This document shows positions 1 to 8,829 of a stretch of 64,000 nucleotides of DNA, in pieces (position 1 is the first letter of the stretch; each line of letters starts with the position of its first letter). Source of the DNA: Nitrospiraceae bacterium (lineage in GTDB: Bacteria > Nitrospirota > Nitrospiria > Nitrospirales > UBA8639). Location of the stretch: NCBI GenBank assembly GCA_020632595.1, contig JACKFF010000004.1:62001-126000 (forward strand), given 5' to 3'. The notes under the pieces are model-generated. The model saw only the letters and a program-made list of their open reading frames with translations, searched no databases and was not told the DNA's origin. The position numbers and the translations under genes were made by a program.

Positions 1-1
1 T

Positions 2-508
2 CCGTTAACAGTCGGAGAATATCTCGTTGCGACCATGACCATGAGTGTGCTGAAGGTTACTGCCGTGGGTGGGTTGATGATGCTTTTCGCCTGGGTGTTT
101 TATTCCTACGACATTCTCCAGATGGGCCTTTCCTTGCTTCCCTTTGTTCTCAATCTGGTCATATCCGGCTGGATCATTGGTGTGCTTACTACCTCCATCA
201 TTATGCGCTTTGGACAGCAGGCTGAAGTGCTGGCCTGGGGTATGGTCTTCCTTTTCCAACCTATCTCATGTGTGTTTTACCCGATTGAAGTCCTTCCCCC
301 TGTCTTGCAATCCATTGCCTGGATGGTCCCTCCTGCACATATCTTTGAAGGGATGCGTGCGGTCCTCACCACAGGAAGCGCACCGGTGACTCATTTGCTT
401 TGGGCCGCGGGCCTCAATTGTGGCTTCCTTGTGATCATCGTGGCATGGTTCTACCATACCTTCAATATCTGTAAAGAGCGCGGTATGCTGGTTCGGGTGG
501 GGGAATAG
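2..508 (+). CDS. ABC-2 type transporter permease, C-terminal part (5' end outside window)
   Basis: The frame is open to the left edge of the window, so the visible 168 residues are the C-terminal part of a longer protein; the first ATG in the window is internal. The product is very hydrophobic, with about four membrane segments. It contains the run FQPISCVFYPIEVLPPVLQ followed by an amphipathic WMVPPAHIFEGMR, which is typical of the end of ABC-2 membrane proteins that export drugs, polysaccharide or other substrates with a separate ATPase. The partner ATPase would be expected just to the left, outside the window. The substrate cannot be told from this fragment. Confidence 0.8.
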   Translation, partial: PLTVGEYLVATMTMSVLKVTAVGGLMMLFAWVFYSYDILQMGLSLLPFVLNLVISGWIIGVLTTSIIMRFGQQAEVLAWGMVFLFQPISCVFYPIEVLPPVLQSIAWMVPPAHIFEGMRAVLTTGSAPVTHLLWAAGLNCGFLVIIVAWFYHTFNICKERGMLVRVGE

Positions 509-700
509 GTTCTTCCATTAGACTAGTCGTTTGTCATCATTTTCCCATTAAAACGTATAGAAATCAAAGAAAAGTGAAGGCACCTCAGAAAACCTTTGGT
601 TATTAAAGAAGGAGAAGTCGGTTCGATAAGCAGGGTGTTGTGGGGTATCAAGCGAATGGATCTGAGCCGAATGGTAAGTTTAGCCGGCCCCTCAAGGATA

Positions 701-1168
701 TCAGCGCGGGGGTTGGGGACCATGAATTCTTGGATCCATAATCATATCTTCCTGTATCGAATTTTCATGATGATCGGTAGTCCAATAGGACCTACCCAAG
801 CCGTCCGGATCCCGATCGAAGCTCTGCCCCCTGCCGTCCTGGCTTTTCATTTCCTCTCCTAACTGGCCTTCCTCTACAAAACGCGTACGAAAGACATTCG
901 GCACGTGCTGAGTATTGTCCGGTTGATCAGTATTCTCTCGTTCGAATTCCTTAATTATGCTGATACCTTGTGTGGTCAGTTTCCATGCCTCAAAGTCACG
1001 TCGACATTGCTCCAGATCTAATTCGCACCAGACGAAATGCTTATCATCCAGTGTGCTGAGATAGAGATCAATCTGTTCATCAACAGTATTATGGGTCGAA
1101 TGCTGCGATGCGCAGGCACCAAGGAGTACGAAGAAACTGACAACACCAAGGGTACAATTATTTCGCAT
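701..1168 (-). CDS. Small putative lipoprotein, unknown function
   Basis: Encodes 155 residues. The N-terminus is a lipoprotein signal: a short polar start, a hydrophobic core and the lipobox LLGAC with Cys near residue 19. The mature part is hydrophilic, rich in Asp, Glu and Gln, with the segment VWCELDLEQCRRDFEAWK. The start was set at the ATG at 1168 because GGAGG lies 5 bases upstream; a GTG two codons earlier overlaps that site. I do not recognise the family. The signal peptide and ribosome site are the evidence that it is real. It stands alone between the ABC permease and tRNA-Arg. Confidence 0.6.
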   Translation of the reverse strand: MRNNCTLGVVSFFVLLGACASQHSTHNTVDEQIDLYLSTLDDKHFVWCELDLEQCRRDFEAWKLTTQGISIIKEFERENTDQPDNTQHVPNVFRTRFVEEGQLGEEMKSQDGRGQSFDRDPDGLGRSYWTTDHHENSIQEDMIMDPRIHGPQPPR

Positions 1169-1516
1169 ATCCACCTCCGATAGCTCACCCTATCGGTTGG
1201 ATGCGAATATCCTATATATGCATGAACGACACGTTAAGCATGTTATGTGAAGATCGGATGGTTTAGAGATGAACGGGGTTTGTTTTTTGCCGTTTTTGAC
1301 GATTTGAACGGATTTACATAGTCCTCACCCTGTTTCCTGGGCAGAGTTGTTAAAAGCTTTAGCCTTGCTTCGTTTCTGTAGAGCAGATGATACCCTCGTT
1401 CAAAACCTATGTTTTTTTATTTGATTTTCTGGGCTGAAATGCCGGCTGCAATAATTGGCACCCCAGGCTGCCGGGTCGTTGACTCAAACTCCCTAACTAT
1501 GCGATTTTCCTACCGT
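1169..1516. other. Intergenic region, no gene seen
   Basis: About 350 bases between the small lipoprotein gene and tRNA-Arg. No reading frame with a ribosome site was found and no convincing promoter was recognised for the tRNA. Confidence 0.5.
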
Positions 1517-1593
1517 GCGCCCGTAGCTCAGTTGGATAGAGCACCGGCCTTCTAAGCCGGGGGTCGCAGGTTCGATTCCTGCCGGGCGCACCA
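1517..1593 (+). tRNA. tRNA-Arg (anticodon UCU), CCA encoded
   Basis: Folds as a complete cloverleaf. The acceptor stem GCGCCCG pairs with CGGGCGC, the D arm is GCTC/GAGC, and the anticodon stem CCGGC/GCCGG encloses the loop CTTCTAA with anticodon TCT. The T arm carries GGTTCGATTCC. The discriminator base is A and the 3' CCA is encoded. It reads AGA (and AGG by wobble) codons. No copy of its 3' end was noticed further along, so there is no evidence for an integrated element at this tRNA. Confidence 0.97.
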
Positions 1594-2626
1594 TCTACAC
1601 CAAAACAATCAAATCGTTGGAAGACCGCATTTCACTGATCCAATTTCTGCTTCAAGCTTAGTTCCAATCACCCACCATTTTGTTCAATCCTCGCTCTGGG
1701 CCATCCATTTCGGACCACTCGGATACTTTTGTCACGGATTAAAAATGCGCTTAGCTTAGATGGGTATGCCTCTTCCCTGAGGACACCATCCTTACCCTCG
1801 AGTTGGCATGATGTTAAAAAGAATAATCCTTTCTTGAATTAACGATCTGCATTTAGGCGGAGAAGCCTGTTGCCCTGATAAGTTAAAAATCTCTAAGAAA
1901 ACCTCCCCGATCCTTACTCAGCCAGGATTAAGGACTCCCGTCCTCCGTGATTAGCTCGCTTGGAAGACTTAACAGAGAAGTATAGGAATATGGCCAGATC
2001 GTTCATGTCTCGGTAGCTTCCCGGAATAATTCCGGCAGGGTATTCCAGAAATCATTATAAATTTTCCAATGGAGCTCAACGGGTTAGTTCACTATGCTGC
2101 CATCCATTGATGGTGTTATCCCTAAATACCGTGAACAACCAGAAAAGTTCTTTGTCGATAACTTCAAATGACCAGATTATATCCAGAAGAGATGAAGGCG
2201 AAGATGTTTTTGGGCTGCTCGATATTTAAAAAGTCAACAGACTATTTGGGCTCAGTACTTTTATGCGGGAACTTGATTCTGAATGCTTCTGGCATCCCTA
2301 AGAAACTTAATCCTACTTTCTGACTTCTCACCATATAGAACATTGAATCCATGGTCCGGCAGGGATGCAGAAATAATTGCCGGAGAATAAATCCACAATA
2401 GAGAATGTAGGAAAAGAAGCCAGCCTTCCCTGAAGAGCTCAGTCTCTTTTGGGGGTATCACAATCAAAGGGATGTTGTTGCCTCGAATGCGATATCTGGA
2501 TGGGTGGAGTGCGCAACTTTGTATTACTCAAGGGCACTTAGGGATCTGATTATTTTGTCTCCTTCAGAGATGAAGTAAATTTTTGCTATGAGATTGCCGA
2601 AAAGGTCAAGAAAAGGAAAGTCTGAA
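1594..2626. other. One-kilobase gene-poor stretch
   Basis: About 1 kb after tRNA-Arg with only short, unsupported reading frames (the longest is 68 codons on the minus strand, without a ribosome site). It is AT-richer than its surroundings. One perfect 15-base palindrome, CCGGAATAATTCCGG, lies at 2021-2035. It may be decayed coding sequence, but I could not identify what it came from. Confidence 0.5.
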
Positions 2627-2968
2627 ATGCTGACTGTCAGAGAACATGTTCGCCAGGATACAAAAGTTCTGGAGTTATCCGGTCGTTTTGATTATGACTC
2701 TAAGCTTGGGCTCGAAGTGGCTATTCTGGGTGCTCAGGAAATAGGATGCCATCATATTATTCTCAATTTCTCGAACATTACCTGGATTGACTCGATGGGT
2801 TTGGGGCAAATGTTTCTTTGGTACCAGCGAATGAAGTCCGATCGCATTCAATTGAGTATTGTAAGTCCTCAATCCCATGTAAGAGAGTTGCTGGAATATG
2901 CGAATTTGCATCAGGTGATTCCCATCTATCAGTCCGAGGAAGAGGCCGTCAGAGACAGCGGCCGTTGA
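2627..2968 (+). CDS. STAS-domain protein, anti-sigma factor antagonist-like
   Basis: A 113-residue single-domain STAS protein. It has the beta strand VLELSGRFDYDS, the strand HHIILNFSNITWIDS and the loop DSMGLGQM. The Ser in that loop aligns with the serine phosphorylated by anti-sigma kinases in SpoIIAA/RsbV-type proteins. Such proteins bind a partner kinase and release a sigma factor or other target. No kinase or phosphatase partner is adjacent. The start was set at 2627 because AAGGAAAG lies 6 bases upstream; an in-frame ATG at 2588 has no good site. A second solo STAS protein lies at 20440. Confidence 0.8.
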   Translation: MLTVREHVRQDTKVLELSGRFDYDSKLGLEVAILGAQEIGCHHIILNFSNITWIDSMGLGQMFLWYQRMKSDRIQLSIVSPQSHVRELLEYANLHQVIPIYQSEEEAVRDSGR

Positions 2969-3120
2969 TCCCCGTTAGATCTTTCTGGGATTTTTGAAAA
3001 TCTTCTGATCCAGCCTACATGATTTATTCCGGAAGCCTTAGTTCCTGGGGGTTCCTTCGTTCATCCCTCGGCTGATACACAGGGGAGATTTGTATTCCCA
3101 GCATATCAAGGCGAGATGAT

Positions 3121-3154
3121 AAAAAAATCCCCTGTGAGTGTGACCCACAGGGGA
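3121..3154 (-). terminator. Rho-independent terminator of the skp gene
   Basis: Read on the minus strand, TCCCCTGTG and CACAGGGGA form a 9-bp stem (3128-3154), followed at once by seven T (3121-3127). It lies about 30 bases past the skp stop codon and is the clearest intrinsic terminator in the window. Confidence 0.85.
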
Positions 3155-3185
3155 GAATGTTTAAGCGTTGGCTATGCGTTAACGG

Positions 3186-3767
3186 TTATTTAAATCGACG
3201 GTCAAATTCTTTCACGACTTCATTTGTGAGATCTAACCCATCTCTATTGTACAGCACAATTTTTAGCGTGTTTTCACTACCTTTATCAATGACCACATCA
3301 AAGCCATGGCGTGCGGCCACGGCACTTGTGGCTTCTTCGATTTTCTTCATGTATTCCTGAACCAGGTCTTTTTGTTTTTGCCCGAGTTCATTCTGGAAAT
3401 CCTGACCTTGCTTTTGCCAGGCTTGATATTTTTGCGCAAACCGTTCTTGTTTGCGTTTTTGTTCTTCCTCACTCATTTTGGAGTTGGACTCTGCGGCTTT
3501 GAGTTCTTCCTGAAGACTCTCCAATTCTTTTTGATCATTTTTCATCACGGTTTCTCTGGCTTGGGCATGTTCCTTCAAGGCCGCCAAGGCGCGGCTTCCC
3601 GCCTTTGACTTTTCAATCACGGTCTGGGGATCAAGGACACCGACGCGGAAGGAATCTTTTCCAGCGGCAAGGACCTGCTGTTCCGAAGTCAGACTCAGGA
3701 TACAGATACCGGTGATGAATAGGACCCCAACAAGTTTTGTCAAACCATTCACACACATCTTCTTCAT
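3186..3767 (-). CDS. skp: OmpH/Skp-family periplasmic chaperone
   Basis: Encodes 193 residues: a signal peptide (MKKMCVNG start, hydrophobic core, cleavage after VLAA), then the family opening FRVGVLDPQTVIEKSKAG. A long charged coiled coil follows (about residues 60-140, rich in Lys, Gln and Glu), then a C-terminal strand region ending VVKEFDRRFK. Skp trimers hold unfolded outer-membrane proteins in a tentacle cavity on the way to BamA. Length and architecture match the family. The start at 3767 has GAGGG about 6 bases upstream; the frame continues 37 codons further but without a signal-like N-terminus. Here the gene is alone with its own terminator, not beside bamA or lpxD as in many bacteria. 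Confidence 0.9.
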   Translation of the reverse strand: MKKMCVNGLTKLVGVLFITGICILSLTSEQQVLAAGKDSFRVGVLDPQTVIEKSKAGSRALAALKEHAQARETVMKNDQKELESLQEELKAAESNSKMSEEEQKRKQERFAQKYQAWQKQGQDFQNELGQKQKDLVQEYMKKIEEATSAVAARHGFDVVIDKGSENTLKIVLYNRDGLDLTNEVVKEFDRRFK

Positions 3768-4147
3768 GCTTTTCCCTCTAGCGTTTAAAGGATAACCCTC
3801 CACTCGGTCTGAGATGCCGAAGAGGCTAAAATTACTGGTAAACCTGATGAGAGTACCGACGGTAGGCGGAGCTGTCAAGAGTCACAACTTCTTGTGGATA
3901 AACAGTATTGCTGTTGTAAAGTGCTCTGATATCTCTTGCAGCCGAAGCAAAAGATATTCGCTCCTCCTGAGGATAAGGTCGAATTTGGGCTCGTTGCGAG
4001 GGGCTGATGATCCTGATTAATGGGACTATATTTTTGAAGAGCCTGAGGAAGCAGGGTTGCAATTTAAGCCGGGATATCATGTGGATAGGATCTCGGTTAG
4101 TTATGTTGTCGTGCCGGTGCCCCCGGCCAGTGCATCTGCATGAGGAG
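3768..4147. other. Intergenic region between skp and fmdB-like gene
   Basis: About 380 bases. Frames present on both strands look like random sequence with no ribosome sites. It should hold the skp promoter on the minus strand, but I could not point to one. Confidence 0.4.
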
Positions 4148-4594
4148 TCAGGACTTACTGCTAGTAGAAGCCACGGGTCCAGTGGAGGCACCGGAACTTG
4201 ACGATGTCCCTGATCCCGAAGTCGTCCCTGATCCGCTAGACCCAGAGGAAGAGGCAGAGGGTGCGGCTGTGGAGGTTGTTGAACTGGACCCACTATCAGA
4301 GCTGGTCGAACCGGTCTTGGTGTCTGTTTTGGATTCGCCGGTGCTGGTATCAGCGGATTTTCCTTTGTTCTCCGATTTACTCTCGGGCGCTTTGAGTTTG
4401 TCCGAGTAGTCCGTAATATACCATCCCGATCCCTTGAACATAATGGCGGGAGCCGAGATGACTTTAGTGACGGGTTCCGCTTTGCCACAACCACAGGCTA
4501 ACTGATCGCAGGTTTGAATAGGAGGATCTGACATTTTCTGTTGAATTTCAAAACGCTCACCGGTACCGGTGCATTGGTATTCATAAATGGGCAC
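4148..4594 (-). CDS. FmdB-family zinc-ribbon protein with Ser/Thr/Gly-rich tail
   Basis: Encodes 148 residues. It starts with the FmdB signature MPIYEYQC and continues EIQQKMSDPP, matching the putative regulatory FmdB family, small zinc-ribbon proteins of unclear role. The first knuckle reads CTGTGERFE where the family has CxxCG, so one expected zinc ligand is absent; the second cluster is CDQLACGCG. The last 75 residues are almost only Ser, Thr, Gly and Ala and look disordered. The start is GTG at 4594 with GGAGG 6 bases upstream. It is separated by 136 bases from the operon above it. Confidence 0.8.
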   Translation of the reverse strand: MPIYEYQCTGTGERFEIQQKMSDPPIQTCDQLACGCGKAEPVTKVISAPAIMFKGSGWYITDYSDKLKAPESKSENKGKSADTSTGESKTDTKTGSTSSDSGSSSTTSTAAPSASSSGSSGSGTTSGSGTSSSSGASTGPVASTSSKS

Positions 4595-4730
4595 GGGCTA
4601 CCTCCAGAAAGTAAACGTCAATTAAGGGGATTTGTATCCATATGGTTATTAAGAATAAGGCTGATTCTAATCAGGTCAAGGTTTGGTGTTGTTTGAATTA
4701 AAAAAATGTAAGCCGGACTGAAAGCATAGG

Positions 4731-5924
4731 CTACTCAAGTTTAGCCACGGCCTCGGTAAGGCGTTGCAAGCCCTCCTCAATGACCTCCAAGGTTCCAGTA
4801 TAGGAAAACCGCAGATGCGTGGAACTGCCGAACGGTTCACCTGGGACGCACGCGACTTGCGCTTCTTTGAGAAAAAAATTGGCAAAAGCCAGCGGTGTGG
4901 GCAAGGATTCTCCCTGGAATCGGCGGCCCAGGAGTTGAGCAACACTCGGGAAAGCATAGAAGGCGCCTGCAGGCATAGGACAGTGAATACCCGGGATCCG
5001 ATTTAACCCCTCGACAATGGCCTTTCGCCGGATATCCAACTCCTTCACCATGTGTTGAATAAACGCATCTGCCCCGCGGATGGCCCCAATTGCTGCCTTT
5101 TGAGAGATGGAGCTGGGGTTTGATGTGCTTTGGCTTTGGATGTCACCCATGGCCTTAATCAGCGTCTCGGGTCCAGCGGCATAGCCAATCCGCCATCCCG
5201 TCATGGAATAGGTTTTTGACACCCCATTGACAATGATGGTGTTCTTGGCAATGTCTGCTCCGAGTGAAGCGATGCTATGGTGTTGGTGCCGGTCGTAAAC
5301 CATCTTTTCATAAATTTCATCAGAAATGATGAGCAGATCATGTTGGAGCGCTATCCGGGCAATACCTTCTAAAGTTTCCCGGTCATACATGCTCCCGGTC
5401 GGATTACACGGAGAATTGAGAATGATCGCCTTGGTGCGATCCGTGACTACGGATTCCAGCGCCTTTACGTCAATAGCATAGCCGGACGACTCGGAAGTCC
5501 GAAGAAAGACGGGCTTGGCATCTGCCACGAGGATTTGTTCAGGATAAGAGACCCAATAGGGTGCGGGTATAATGACTTCATCTCCGGCCTCAAACAAGGC
5601 CAATGCGAGATTGAATAAGGTGTGTTTGGCTCCACACGATACCAGGATTTGCGACCTTGAGTAGGTCAGCCCCTGATCACGTTGAAATTTTTCAATGATG
5701 GCCTCTTTGAGATCATCAATGCCGGTGACAGCCGTATACTTGGTGAAACCGGAGCGAATGGCTTGATAGGCGGCCTCTTTAGCCTCTTCAGGAGAATCCA
5801 GGGAGGGTTCTCCCGCAGTAAAATCGAAGACCTGCTGCCCTTGCGCGACCAGAGCTTTCACTGTTGCGGAGAGTTGCAACGTGGGGGAGGGGGTAATGCG
5901 AGTCGTTCGCGCGGCAAGGTTCAT
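4731..5924 (-). CDS. aspC: Pyridoxal-phosphate aspartate aminotransferase (class I)
   Basis: Encodes 397 residues, the usual length for bacterial class Ib aspartate/prephenate aminotransferases. The substrate and cofactor motif NSPCNPTG is near residue 170, ISDEIYEKMVYD near 200, and the PLP-binding lysine is K237 in SKTYSMTGWRIG. The enzyme transfers the amino group between aspartate and 2-oxoglutarate and may also act on prephenate. The start ATG overlaps the coaD stop as ATGA, so the two are probably translationally coupled; an upstream in-frame ATG inside coaD is less likely. It is last in the rsmD-coaD-aminotransferase operon. Confidence 0.92.
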   Translation of the reverse strand: MNLAARTTRITPSPTLQLSATVKALVAQGQQVFDFTAGEPSLDSPEEAKEAAYQAIRSGFTKYTAVTGIDDLKEAIIEKFQRDQGLTYSRSQILVSCGAKHTLFNLALALFEAGDEVIIPAPYWVSYPEQILVADAKPVFLRTSESSGYAIDVKALESVVTDRTKAIILNSPCNPTGSMYDRETLEGIARIALQHDLLIISDEIYEKMVYDRHQHHSIASLGADIAKNTIIVNGVSKTYSMTGWRIGYAAGPETLIKAMGDIQSQSTSNPSSISQKAAIGAIRGADAFIQHMVKELDIRRKAIVEGLNRIPGIHCPMPAGAFYAFPSVAQLLGRRFQGESLPTPLAFANFFLKEAQVACVPGEPFGSSTHLRFSYTGTLEVIEEGLQRLTEAVAKLE

Positions 5925-6409
5925 TCGGCATTTCTCCGTAATCGACCCTGGAGCCATTCGGCAACCTCGGGATGAAGGAAATGGTGGAGGGGACCGCCAA
6001 CCGAGGCGACCTCTTTGACCATGCTGGAGGTGAGATACGAAAATTCCTCACTCGACATCAAAAAGACGGTTTCCAGGCTAGAGTCAAGTTTTCGGTTCAG
6101 CAGGGCCATTTGAAATTCATGTTCGAAATCTGACACGGCTCTTAGTCCACGAATAATGGCCAAAGCTCCGCGCCTCCTGACGTAGTTCACCAGTAAGCCG
6201 TCAAACGGTTCAACCGTGACACCCTTGAGGTCGCTTGTGGCGATTTTGGCCAATTGGACTCGCTCGTCTAAGTCGAACAAAGGGGCTTTTCGAGGGTTGG
6301 GAGCCACGGCGACGATCACCTGCTCGACCAGCCGGAGGCTCCGGGCAATGACATCGGTATGGCCCCGGGTGATAGGATCAAATGTACCTGGATAAATGCC
6401 GATAGTCAT
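5921..6409 (-). CDS. coaD: Phosphopantetheine adenylyltransferase
   Basis: Encodes 162 residues. It has the nucleotidyltransferase N-terminus IGIYPGTFDPITRGH (the TxGH adenylyl-transfer motif at residues 14-17), the internal IIRGLRAVSDFEHE and the late motif FSYLTSSMVKEV. CoaD joins 4'-phosphopantetheine to ATP in the fourth step of coenzyme A synthesis. Its start overlaps the rsmD stop by four bases and its stop overlaps the aminotransferase start. The rsmD-coaD pair is common in bacteria. panD, which supplies beta-alanine for the same pathway, lies 2 kb away in the divergent run. Confidence 0.96.
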   Translation of the reverse strand: MTIGIYPGTFDPITRGHTDVIARSLRLVEQVIVAVAPNPRKAPLFDLDERVQLAKIATSDLKGVTVEPFDGLLVNYVRRRGALAIIRGLRAVSDFEHEFQMALLNRKLDSSLETVFLMSSEEFSYLTSSMVKEVASVGGPLHHFLHPEVAEWLQGRLRRNAE

Positions 6410-7002
6410 TGGTCAAAGTCTTTTGCGGTGAGGGAAACGGGTCGGTAAAAGGTCAATGCCGTATCCCCATAGCGGGCGGTTCGGATGAGCGACCATTTTC
6501 CAAGAGGAATTGGAGGAGCGGTTTTATGGAAATGTTCATAAATGATTCGACCGGTCGGGGCCATGACGTCCGCTTCCTCTAATTGATGCAAGATCTGTTG
6601 AACATTCGGGAGCCGGTAAGGCGGGTCCATGAATATCATGTCAAACGGACGCCATCCTACCAAAATTGAATTTTGGATGGCGAGTGACGCATCCTCAATG
6701 AGGACCTTGCTTGATGGGCTAACCTTGAGTTGGGTAAGCATCTGCTGAATCCTCGCTCCGGCCAATGGATTTTGCTCAACAAAGAGCGCCTTAGTCGCTC
6801 CCCGGCTTAAGGCCTCCAGTCCCACTGCTCCTGTCCCCGCGAATAAGTCAGCCACGGTGGCATCCTGAATCTGGCCGCCCAATATAGAAAACAGCGCTTC
6901 TCTGGCCCGCTGGGAGGTTGGACGGGTGGTTCGCCCAGGAAGTGTAGGGATTGTTCGACCTTTAAATTGCCCTGCAACGATCCGGATAGAAGATGGTTTC
7001 AT
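6406..7002 (-). CDS. rsmD: 16S rRNA (guanine966-N2)-methyltransferase
   Basis: Encodes 198 residues with the RsmD start IRIVAGQFKGR, the SAM-binding loop DLFAGTGAVG (about 52-61) and the catalytic N-methyltransferase motif DPPY at 126-129. RsmD methylates G966 of 16S rRNA on the assembling 30S subunit. It is the first gene of a three-gene minus-strand operon and is divergent from radC, with 138 bases between the two starts for both promoters. No clear Shine-Dalgarno is visible in front of the chosen ATG. Confidence 0.95.
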   Translation of the reverse strand: MKPSSIRIVAGQFKGRTIPTLPGRTTRPTSQRAREALFSILGGQIQDATVADLFAGTGAVGLEALSRGATKALFVEQNPLAGARIQQMLTQLKVSPSSKVLIEDASLAIQNSILVGWRPFDMIFMDPPYRLPNVQQILHQLEEADVMAPTGRIIYEHFHKTAPPIPLGKWSLIRTARYGDTALTFYRPVSLTAKDFDQ

Positions 7003-7140
7003 ATGGGAGTGGACGATATCATAATTCTGGAAACCTCAACAATCTCAATAACAGAATGGGAAGAATCGTTTTTGACGAGGTGAAAATTAGCTGCGTATAG
7101 TTCAACCCACGCTTGTACGGCATACCCTGGTATTATCAGT

Positions 7141-7863
7141 ATGAATGATCTACCCCCAAAAAAGGGCATTCAATCCTGGCCTGAGAAGGAGCGGCCCCGC
7201 GAACTCCTTCTAAACAATGGCGCTCAGGGTTTATCTGATGCTCAATTGGTGGCCATCCTGCTGCGGATCGGGCGGCCCGATTCCTCAGCAGTGGATGTGG
7301 CATTGGACCTCCTCGCCCGGCTCAAGGGACTGCGGGGTCTGGCCAATCGAAGTTTGCAAGAACTGTGTGTCGTTCCAGGAATTGGTCCGGCAAAGGCTGC
7401 TCAAATTCTCGCAGCCGTTGAGTTGGGAAAGCGGGCCTTAGCGGTTCCGTTAACTGCGGGATTACGGATTCATCATAGCCATGATATTTATCAGCATTAC
7501 TATCCTCTGTTGCGAGACCTTCGGCATGAGGTCTTTAAAGCCCTGTTGTTGGATGCCAAGCATGGGCTTATTCGAGATGTCACCGTTTCGGAGGGAAGTT
7601 TGACCGTGAGTATTGTTCATCCGCGGGAAGTGTTCAATCTGGCCGTACGAGAATCTGCGGCAGCAGTCATTTTTGTCCATAATCATCCCAGTGGTGACCC
7701 TCATCCCAGCGAGGAGGACCATGCCTTAACCCGTCGACTTATGGCAGCAGGAGAAATTTTGGGTATCCGAGTATTGGATCACATTGTGATTGGGGATGGG
7801 CGCTATGTGAGTTTTGCGGACGAAGGCTTTCTTCTTTCTTCAACGCCCACCTTGGACCATTGA
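7141..7863 (+). CDS. radC: RadC/JAB-domain protein
   Basis: Encodes 240 residues. The N-terminal part carries a helix-hairpin-helix (VVPGIGPAKAAQI, about 77-89). The C-terminal JAB1/MPN-like metalloprotease fold has the metal motif HNHPSGDP (180-187) followed by the Asp of SEEDHAL. RadC was long described as a DNA-repair protein, but its real function is unsettled. It is the first gene of the long plus-strand housekeeping run and is full length. Confidence 0.94.
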   Translation: MNDLPPKKGIQSWPEKERPRELLLNNGAQGLSDAQLVAILLRIGRPDSSAVDVALDLLARLKGLRGLANRSLQELCVVPGIGPAKAAQILAAVELGKRALAVPLTAGLRIHHSHDIYQHYYPLLRDLRHEVFKALLLDAKHGLIRDVTVSEGSLTVSIVHPREVFNLAVRESAAAVIFVHNHPSGDPHPSEEDHALTRRLMAAGEILGIRVLDHIVIGDGRYVSFADEGFLLSSTPTLDH

Positions 7864-8041
7864 TTGCCTCAGCTTTTTCCTCTAGATTTTCTTGATCTCC
7901 ACTTTTGTCACCGCTGCTTCAATCCGTGGTTCTGAGTAGCTTTTCATGAGAAATTCATGGTAAAAATACGTGCTGTTTGTGGTTTCCGCTTTCAGCGTCT
8001 CCATGTTTTTTAAATTCCTGCTTTCATCATAAGGATCAGAT

Positions 8042-8335
8042 ATGGCCTCCATTACTCAACAAGAAGTCGAACATGTCGCCCAATTAGCCCGCTTAGACTT
8101 ATCGGAAGCGGAAAAACCCATGTTTGCCGACCAATTGAATCATATTTTATCGTATGTGGATCAATTGCAGGGGGTGTCGACGGAGGGCGTCCCTCCTACG
8201 GCCTCCGTCGCTCATGAGGAACAGCAATTCCGTGAGGATAGCCCACGCGAATGCTTGTCTGTGGAGAAGGCGCTGGCCAATGCCCCGGAGTCACATAATG
8301 GATTTTTTGTCGTCCCGAATATATTAGGAAAATAA
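8042..8335 (+). CDS. gatC: Asp-tRNA(Asn)/Glu-tRNA(Gln) amidotransferase subunit C
   Basis: Encodes 97 residues with the GatC signature VEHVAQLARLDLSE at the N-terminus and ILSYVDQLQGVSTEGVPPTA in the middle. GatC wraps around GatA and stabilises the GatCAB complex, which converts mischarged Glu-tRNA(Gln) and/or Asp-tRNA(Asn) to the amide. AAGGA lies about 6 bases before the ATG. It is 61 bases upstream of panD, and gatA follows panD, so the amidotransferase genes are interrupted. Confidence 0.95.
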   Translation: MASITQQEVEHVAQLARLDLSEAEKPMFADQLNHILSYVDQLQGVSTEGVPPTASVAHEEQQFREDSPRECLSVEKALANAPESHNGFFVVPNILGK

Positions 8336-8396
8336 AACCCACCCGAGATATTGAGAATGCTCGGTTTGAGCATGACAAGGAAAATAGGAATTTAAT

Positions 8397-8744
8397 ATGT
8401 ATCGACAATTGTTACGATGTAAAATCCACCGGGCAACCGTCACCGGTTCCAGTCTGGAGTATGAGGGGAGTTTAACGATTGACGAAGACCTGATGGAGAG
8501 GGCAGGTATTATGTCTTATGAAGCGGTGATGGTATCCAACTTGAATAACGGAGAGCGGTTTTCGACTTACGCCCTTCCAGGGACTCGTGGCAAGGGAGAG
8601 ATCATTTTAAATGGTCCCACAGCCAGGTTGGGAGTGATTGGCGATAAAGTCATTATTTTTTGTTATGAATTATTCAATGACGAAGAAGCCAAGCGGCACG
8701 TCCCTCAGATTATCCAAGTCGATCATCAGAATAAAGCAAAGTAG
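8397..8744 (+). CDS. panD: Aspartate 1-decarboxylase
   Basis: Encodes 115 residues, starting YRQLLRCKIHRATVT. It has the self-cleavage site G24-S25 in EYEGSLTID, where Ser25 becomes the catalytic pyruvoyl group; the active-site Tyr and Arg region and NGPTAR follow. It makes beta-alanine for pantothenate and CoA. AGGA stands 7 bases upstream of the start. Its position between gatC and gatA is unusual; coaD of the same pathway is on the opposite strand 2 kb upstream. Confidence 0.95.
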   Translation: MYRQLLRCKIHRATVTGSSLEYEGSLTIDEDLMERAGIMSYEAVMVSNLNNGERFSTYALPGTRGKGEIILNGPTARLGVIGDKVIIFCYELFNDEEAKRHVPQIIQVDHQNKAK

Positions 8745-8829
8745 CCAATTCCCGTGTGAGCGGGTTGCTCCGGTTGAAGGCCTGTTTCTTTTCATTTCCT
8801 TTTACCCACTAATCCAGAATCGGTTTTGT

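Noticed and set aside
1517..2626. Genomic island at tRNA-Arg
   Set aside because: No repeat of the tRNA 3' end, no integrase and no mobile gene could be found in the window.
3832..4494. A 220-codon minus-strand frame overlapping the fmdB-like gene
   Set aside because: It is a low-complexity shadow of the Ser/Thr/Gly-rich tail in another frame, rich in Pro and Arg, without a ribosome site.
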